Positions 59,716-64,000 of a stretch of 64,000 nt of DNA are shown here, piece after piece. The position numbers and the translations under genes were made by a program. The notes beneath the pieces were generated by a model, which was not told the origin of the DNA, made no database searches, and worked only from the letters and a program-made list of their open reading frames with translations. This stretch comes from Alcaligenes parafaecalis (GTDB lineage: Bacteria; Pseudomonadota; Gammaproteobacteria; Burkholderiales; Burkholderiaceae_B), in NCBI RefSeq assembly GCF_026344135.1, contig NZ_JAPKNA010000004.1:62001-126000 (forward strand). The letters are read 5' to 3'. Numbering within the stretch: position 1 is the first letter of the stretch; each line of letters opens with the position of its first letter.

Positions 59716-60159
59716 ATGGGCGTATTCAGTTTTCTTAAAGATGTCGGCGAAAAACTCTTTGGAGCCAACGAGGCCAAAGCAGCGACAGCAGACGAACTCC
59801 AGAAAGAACTGGCCAAACACCAACTGTCTGCCGACGGCCTGCACCTGACGGTGGATGGCGATAAGGTGACGGTCAGCGGTCAAGCTGCTTCTACCGAACA
59901 AGCCGAAAAAATTGTGCTGGCCTTGGGCAACACGCTGGGGGTCTCTCAAGTGGACAACCAACTGAATGTTGCACAACCCGCCCCCGAAGCCACCATGTAT
60001 ACCGTCCAAAAGGGCGATACCTTGTGGAAAATTGCCGAAACCAACTACGGCAAGGCCAACGGTGCGAAGTACACGGTTATTTTTGAAGCCAACAAACCGA
60101 TGCTTAGCCATCCTGACAAGATTTACCCCGGTCAGGTACTGCGTATTCCTGCGCTGTAA
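59716..60159 (+). CDS. BON-LysM domain protein (YgaU/Kbp-like)
   Basis: A 147-residue protein with an N-terminal MGVFSFLKDVGEKLFG leader, a BON domain (residues about 25-88, LHLTVDGDKVTVSGQA) and a LysM domain (residues about 95-146, YTVQKGDTLWKIAETNYG...IYPGQVLRIP). E. coli Kbp (YgaU) of the same size binds K+ through both domains. AGGAG stands before the ATG. There is no classical signal peptide, as in Kbp. A terminator follows. Confidence 0.92.
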   Translation: MGVFSFLKDVGEKLFGANEAKAATADELQKELAKHQLSADGLHLTVDGDKVTVSGQAASTEQAEKIVLALGNTLGVSQVDNQLNVAQPAPEATMYTVQKGDTLWKIAETNYGKANGAKYTVIFEANKPMLSHPDKIYPGQVLRIPAL

Positions 60160-60177
60160 TGTCAGCCATTCAGGATG

Positions 60178-60206
60178 AAAAAAGCCCGCATCAGCGGGCT
60201 TTTTCT
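60178..60206. terminator. Bidirectional terminator between the Kbp-like gene and ffh
   Basis: AAAGCCCGC / GCGGGCTTT with a four-base ATCA loop, an A-run to the left and TTTTT to the right. Confidence 0.92.
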
Positions 60207-60259
60207 TTGGCGAAACAGTCAAAACAGATCAGACTGCTTGGGCAAACGCCAAGGGCTGC

Positions 60260-61684
60260 TTAGCGAAAGCCTTTGAAACCTTTACCAGCCAACCCTTTCA
60301 AGGCACCCATACCGCCCAGGCCGCGCATCATTTTGGCCATGCCGCCTTTTTTCATCTGCTTCATCATGCCTTGCATTTGCTCGAACTGATTCAGCATACG
60401 GTTGACCTCTTGCACTGGGACGCCAGAACCCGCTGCAATACGACGTTTGCGCGAGGCTTTGAGCAATTCAGGCTTGGCGCGCTCGGCCGGGGTCATGGAG
60501 TTCAAGATACCTTCGGTGCGACGCAGTTGCTGCTCTGCCTGGCCACCTTGCAACTGGGACGCCGCCTGGGAGAACTGCGCGGGCAGTTTTTCCAGCAAGG
60601 AGCCCATATCGCCCAGCTTTTTAACTTGCTGTAGCTGGTCGCGGAAGTCGTTCAAGTCGAACTTGTCGCCCGCCTTGATCTTGTCGGTAATCTTTTGAGC
60701 GTCAGCAATATCAATATTGCGCTGGGCCTGTTCCACCAGGGAGATGATGTCGCCCATACCCAGCACGCGCTGAGCCATACGCTCGGGGTGGAATGGCTCC
60801 AGGCCATCCAGCTTCTCCGACATACCGACAAATTTCAGCGGCTTGCCGGTGACATGGCGCACGGACAAGGCAGCACCACCACGAGCATCACCGTCCAGCT
60901 TGGTCAGCACCACACCGGTCAGCGGCAAGGCATCGGCAAAGGCTTTGGCCACGTTGACCGCGTCCTGACCCTGCATGGCATCCACCACGAACAGGGTTTC
61001 GATGGGGTTCAGCAAGTCGTACAGAGCGCGGATTTCGCGCATCATTTCTTCGTCAATACCCAGGCGACCGGCCGTATCGACAATCAGCACTTCAAAGTGA
61101 TGACGCTTGGCGTGGTCCAGGGCATTGCGAGCAATGTCGGCAGGCTTCTGGCTGGGATCGGAAGGCAGGAACTCGACGCCCACTTGCGCGGCAACGGTTT
61201 TCAACTGCTCGATAGCGGCAGGACGGTAGACGTCAGCACTGACCACCAGCACTTTTTTCTTGCCTGTCTTGCGGCCGTGCTGAACGTGGCCGCCTTCGCT
61301 CAGCCACTTGGCCAGCTTACCGGTGGTGGTGGTTTTACCCGCCCCTTGCAGACCTGCCATCAGGATCACGGCAGGAGGTTGAGCCGCCAAGGACAGTTCG
61401 CTGGCGTTGTCGCCCAGGTCCGCACCCATCAGGTTAGTCAGCTCCTGGTGGACAACCCCCACCAGCGCCTGACCCGGATTGAGGCTGTCAGCAACTTCAA
61501 CACCAAGCGCTTTCTCTTTGACCCGTGCCACAAAATCGCGCACGACTGGCAAAGCCACGTCGGCCTCCAGCAGAGCCAGGCGCACTTCCCTCAACATATC
61601 CTGAGTATTGGATTCGGTCAGACGAGCCTGCCCGCGCATGGTTTTCACCACACGCGACATACGCTGGGTCAGATTTTCAAACAT
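60260..61684 (-). CDS. ffh: Signal recognition particle protein Ffh
   Basis: The SRP54 GTPase subunit that delivers nascent membrane proteins to FtsY. The 474-residue protein has the N domain, the G domain with GLQGAGKTTTTGKLA (P-loop) near residue 110, DTAGR, TKLDGDARGG and the GMGDI segment, and the Met-rich M domain with the 4.5S-RNA-binding GSGVPVQEVNRMLNQFEQM. It ends in a Gly/Lys/Met-rich tail (GLAGKGFKGFR). It is monocistronic and divergent from the CcsA-like gene. Confidence 0.97.
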   Translation of the reverse strand: MFENLTQRMSRVVKTMRGQARLTESNTQDMLREVRLALLEADVALPVVRDFVARVKEKALGVEVADSLNPGQALVGVVHQELTNLMGADLGDNASELSLAAQPPAVILMAGLQGAGKTTTTGKLAKWLSEGGHVQHGRKTGKKKVLVVSADVYRPAAIEQLKTVAAQVGVEFLPSDPSQKPADIARNALDHAKRHHFEVLIVDTAGRLGIDEEMMREIRALYDLLNPIETLFVVDAMQGQDAVNVAKAFADALPLTGVVLTKLDGDARGGAALSVRHVTGKPLKFVGMSEKLDGLEPFHPERMAQRVLGMGDIISLVEQAQRNIDIADAQKITDKIKAGDKFDLNDFRDQLQQVKKLGDMGSLLEKLPAQFSQAASQLQGGQAEQQLRRTEGILNSMTPAERAKPELLKASRKRRIAAGSGVPVQEVNRMLNQFEQMQGMMKQMKKGGMAKMMRGLGGMGALKGLAGKGFKGFR

Positions 61685-61787
61685 AGGACTGGGTTCGCTT
61701 AAACTAGGTTATCGTGTGGTCTACGAATAAGAATAAAATGGCCACTTGAGGTACGCCCCGTACCGTTTTTCAGGAAATCCGGGACTT

Positions 61788-62639
61788 ATGTCTGCAAGTA
61801 TTGTATTTCACTTGCTCGCCGCACTGGCGTACATCGTGCTGTCGATCTCGCTCTGGCGTCCGTTGACTCGCGGCAGCACCCGAACCGTACTGAACGCCCC
61901 CAGCCGGGTGGCCTTGCTCTGCGCCATTATTGTGCACGGAGCGGGCCTGCTGCTGACGATTGTGCTGCCCCAAGGGCTGCATCTAAGCTGGGCCTTAGCC
62001 CTGTCGGCGGCAATCTGGTTGGGTATGGTGGTGTTCTGGTTCCAAAGCCTGTATCTGCGTCTGGACAGCCTGCTGCTCATTCTACTGCCTGCAGCCACAA
62101 TCGTCAGCCTGCTGGCCATGGCCTTTCCCGTAGGCCATATCGTCAACCATGCAGGTAACGAATGGCTGCGCATCCACTTGATGATTGCGCTGGTCGCTTA
62201 CGGACTCAGCACCGTGGCCGCCCTGCACGCTATCTTGATGACAGCGCTGGACCGTCAATTGCACCGCCCTATTGTTCATCAGGAACAACGTGGCCTGCTA
62301 AGCCGCGTGCTGGACACCATGCCGCCCCTGCTGGTGCAGGAAGAGCTGCTGTTCCGCCTGATCCGCGTCTCCTTCGTCATCCTGACCCTTACGATTTTGA
62401 GCGGGGCCGCTGTCTCGATGGCAATAGACGGAAAATTGCTGCCTGCTGACCACAAAACTGTCTTTACCTTGCTATCCTGGGTTACATTTGGTGGCTTATT
62501 ATGGGGACGAAAACAGTACGGATGGCGTGGCCGTGTGGCCTTGCGCTGGACCCTGGCTGGCTTTGCCTTCCTGCTGCTCGCCTATACAGGCAGCCACTTT
62601 GTACTGGACGTCATCTTGCAACGAGGGAAAATTGGGTAA
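61788..62639 (+). CDS. CcsA/HemX-type cytochrome c assembly-like membrane protein (YpjD)
   Basis: A 283-residue inner-membrane protein with about eight helices, of the YpjD/CcsA-like family usually encoded divergent from ffh in Proteobacteria. Conserved His residues occur in HAGNEWLRIHLMIALVAYG and in DHKTVFTLLSWVTFGGLLWGRKQYGWRG. Homologous CcsA proteins handle haem in cytochrome c biogenesis, but the role of this short group is unproven. The start ATG is preceded by GGGA; the next gene starts within its last codons. Confidence 0.88.
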   Translation: MSASIVFHLLAALAYIVLSISLWRPLTRGSTRTVLNAPSRVALLCAIIVHGAGLLLTIVLPQGLHLSWALALSAAIWLGMVVFWFQSLYLRLDSLLLILLPAATIVSLLAMAFPVGHIVNHAGNEWLRIHLMIALVAYGLSTVAALHAILMTALDRQLHRPIVHQEQRGLLSRVLDTMPPLLVQEELLFRLIRVSFVILTLTILSGAAVSMAIDGKLLPADHKTVFTLLSWVTFGGLLWGRKQYGWRGRVALRWTLAGFAFLLLAYTGSHFVLDVILQRGKIG

Positions 62640-62883
62640 AGTCTTATTTTGGGTGGTCGTCATACTGGCGGGCATGATCATTGCCCGCATCGTGTCGCAA
62701 AACAAAGCCCGCAAACGTAACCCACCGAACCCGACCATGCGTCCCCCACGCAAGCAAGGCGGCTCCGAAGAAATGGTACGTTGCGCCCACTGCGGTATTT
62801 TCCTGCCGCGCTCGGAAGCCTTGATGAGCAATCATCACACCTGGTGCAGCCTAGAACACGCCAAGCGCGGCCCGCGCAGTTAA
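62632..62883 (+). CDS. PP0621-family small membrane protein with zinc-knuckle-like tail
   Basis: An 83-residue protein starting at TTG, eight bases inside the preceding gene, with GAGGGA just upstream; this TTG start decides the call because no ATG is available. One N-terminal helix (residues about 3-20) is followed by a basic, Pro-rich linker and CAHC...H..WCSLEH, a probable metal-binding knuckle. The PP0621 family commonly lies between ypjD and ampD. No function is known. Confidence 0.8.
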   Translation: MGKVLFWVVVILAGMIIARIVSQNKARKRNPPNPTMRPPRKQGGSEEMVRCAHCGIFLPRSEALMSNHHTWCSLEHAKRGPRS

Positions 62884-62887
62884 GCTC

Positions 62888-63523
62888 ATGGCCCGCATGC
62901 ACCACGCCTATGACCTGGACCGCCAGGGCTGGCTTAAACCCCATGCCAATGTCCTGCGCGCCCTGTCCCCCAATCAGGATGACCGCCCCGAGGGCGATAG
63001 TCCCACCCTGTTGGTGCTGCACAATATCAGCCTGCCACCGCAGGAATTTGGCGGGCCTTATATCCGTGATTTTTTCCAGAACAAGCTGGATATCAGCGCC
63101 CATCCCTGGTTCGAGAATATCCGGGACCTGAAGGTTTCAGCCCACTTTCTGATCCAGCGCACGGGTCACATCATTCAATTTGTTCCGACCACGCGGCGCG
63201 CCTGGCATGCTGGGGTGTCTCAATTTGAAGGTCGCGAACGCTGCAATGACTTCTCTATTGGTATTGAGCTGGAAGGCAGCGACTTCGAGCCTTTTACAGA
63301 AGCGCAGTACCGAGAACTATCCCGCCTGAGCCGCGCCCTGCGTATGCGCCATAATTTGCGCGCCGTGCGTGGTCACGAGCATATCGCCCCTGGACGCAAG
63401 ACCGATCCAGGCCCGTTCTTTGATTGGAAACGGGTAAAGCGGGAACATGGCTGGCCCAAAGAAACCTTGCCGGAACAAGAGCTGGAATCCAAGCCACCAC
63501 AAACGCCAGATCAGGATCGATAA
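62888..63523 (+). CDS. ampD: 1,6-anhydro-N-acetylmuramyl-L-alanine amidase AmpD
   Basis: Cytoplasmic zinc amidase of peptidoglycan recycling that cleaves anhydro-muropeptides and so limits AmpR-dependent beta-lactamase induction. The 211-residue protein has the zinc ligands in VLHNISLPP near residue 40 and in GHEHIAPGRKTDPGPFFDW (His and Asp) near residue 160-172, with the catalytic GIELEG region near residue 120. The final codons overlap the convergent dehydrogenase gene by 13 bp. It is downstream of the PP0621-like gene by 4 bp. Confidence 0.95.
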   Translation: MARMHHAYDLDRQGWLKPHANVLRALSPNQDDRPEGDSPTLLVLHNISLPPQEFGGPYIRDFFQNKLDISAHPWFENIRDLKVSAHFLIQRTGHIIQFVPTTRRAWHAGVSQFEGRERCNDFSIGIELEGSDFEPFTEAQYRELSRLSRALRMRHNLRAVRGHEHIAPGRKTDPGPFFDWKRVKREHGWPKETLPEQELESKPPQTPDQDR

Positions 63524-64000
63524 AGTAGCTCTGGGCCAATATCGGCCAAGTTATTGCAACCCGTCAGTGCCATCGCCACTTCCAGTTCAGCCCGCAAAAT
63601 ATGCAGGACATGCGCAACGCCTGCCGCTCCTGCGGCGGCCAGCCCATAAATATAGGGACGGCCAATCATCACGGCTGTCGCACCCAGTGCCAATGCCTTG
63701 AGCACATCTGTGCCGCGTCGAATACCGCCATCCATCAAGACCGGCACCCTGCCCTGCACGACCTGACAAACCTGCGCCAACACGTCTACTGAAGCGGGCA
63801 CACCGTCCAAGGTTCGCCCACCATGATTGGAGACAACAATCCCGGCAACCCCCATATCCAGGGCTCGCTGGGCGTCACGGGGCCGCATGATTCCCTTCAC
63901 CCACACGGGTAGAGGGCTGTTCTGCACCAACCAAGCCAGGTCATCCCAGGTGGGAGCACTATTTAACAGGCCACTGCCAAATAAAGGGCTGGTGCCTGCT
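63511..64000 (-). CDS. FMN-dependent alpha-hydroxyacid dehydrogenase/oxidase, C-terminal part (runs off window)
   Basis: The frame is open to the window edge; only the last 160 or so codons are seen. The LldD/glycolate-oxidase family motifs are clear: WVKGIMRPRDAQ (FMN-binding Lys), VVSNHGGRTLDGVP (catalytic His with substrate-binding Arg), LMDGGIRRGTDVLKALALGA and MIGRPYIYGLAAAG. Substrate (lactate, mandelate or glycolate) cannot be set from this part. It converges on ampD with a 13-bp overlap. Confidence 0.9.
   Translation of the reverse strand, partial: AGTSPLFGSGLLNSAPTWDDLAWLVQNSPLPVWVKGIMRPRDAQRALDMGVAGIVVSNHGGRTLDGVPASVDVLAQVCQVVQGRVPVLMDGGIRRGTDVLKALALGATAVMIGRPYIYGLAAAGAAGVAHVLHILRAELEVAMALTGCNNLADIGPELLYRS

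Overview
The window looks like chromosome of a betaproteobacterium of the order Burkholderiales, most probably Alcaligenaceae and close to Alcaligenes. This is inferred from gene content and protein flavour (autotransporter with a pertactin-type barrel, the metG/apbC divergent arrangement, the tamA-tamB to dcd to basic amino acid decarboxylase order), not from a database search. Coding density is high, most genes are GC-rich, and no rRNA, prophage, insertion sequence or CRISPR array is visible. One tRNA gene (Gly, anticodon CCC) is present.

Region by region: (1) 1-6.9 kb, a rightward glyoxylate-to-pyruvate cluster: glyoxylate carboligase, hydroxypyruvate isomerase, tartronate semialdehyde reductase, glycerate 2-kinase, a GlcG-like protein and pyruvate kinase. 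(2) 6.9-7.6 kb, an AT-rich gap with a complete leftward promoter-to-terminator unit that I read as an undescribed small RNA with an anti-Shine-Dalgarno loop. (3) 7.6-10.9 kb, a large autotransporter. (4) 16-11 kb, leftward: an unusual cbb3-like terminal oxidase operon whose CcoN carries a CcoS-like N-terminus, with CcoO, a mono-haem cytochrome c, SCO1, a CtaG-like membrane protein and coq7. (5) 16.4-18.1 kb, OsmC, thyA, folA. (6) 30-18.3 kb, a long leftward series: apbC, tamA, tamB, dcd, a basic amino acid decarboxylase, a flavoprotein and gcvH. (7) 30.1-33.8 kb, a small membrane protein, metG and a CDF metal transporter. (8) 33.8-36.5 kb, a LysR regulator, ureidoglycine aminohydrolase and a guanine-deaminase-like enzyme, whose ureide catabolism could supply glyoxylate to region 1. 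(9) 36.5-39.7 kb, a Fur-boxed beta-propeller lipoprotein, a GNAT-dUTPase fusion and a small ORF. (10) 39.9-42.8 kb, a class II aldolase, an MFS carrier and an HCCA-isomerase-like protein behind a perfect FNR/Anr box. (11) 43.4-48.4 kb, a degenerate receiver-AraC regulator, ChaA-like antiporter, LysR, SDR, and an XRE/membrane-protein pair with a duplicated operator. (12) 48.7-53 kb, a Fur-boxed fecI-fecR-fecA-type iron uptake signalling system. (13) 53-57.4 kb, a truncated DUF1214 gene, AraC regulator, isochorismatase-family hydrolase, DUF72 protein, a HipA C-terminal remnant and tRNA-Gly. (14) 57.6-64 kb, housekeeping genes: trmB, pip, thiS, a BON-LysM protein, ffh, a CcsA-like protein, a PP0621-like protein, ampD and the 3' part of an FMN-dependent alpha-hydroxyacid dehydrogenase that runs off the window.

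The observations most worth checking are the candidate sRNA at about 7091-7255, the CcoS-CcoN fusion oxidase operon, the GNAT-dUTPase fusion, the two Fur-controlled promoters with identical geometry, the degenerate receiver-AraC regulator and the two gene remnants.
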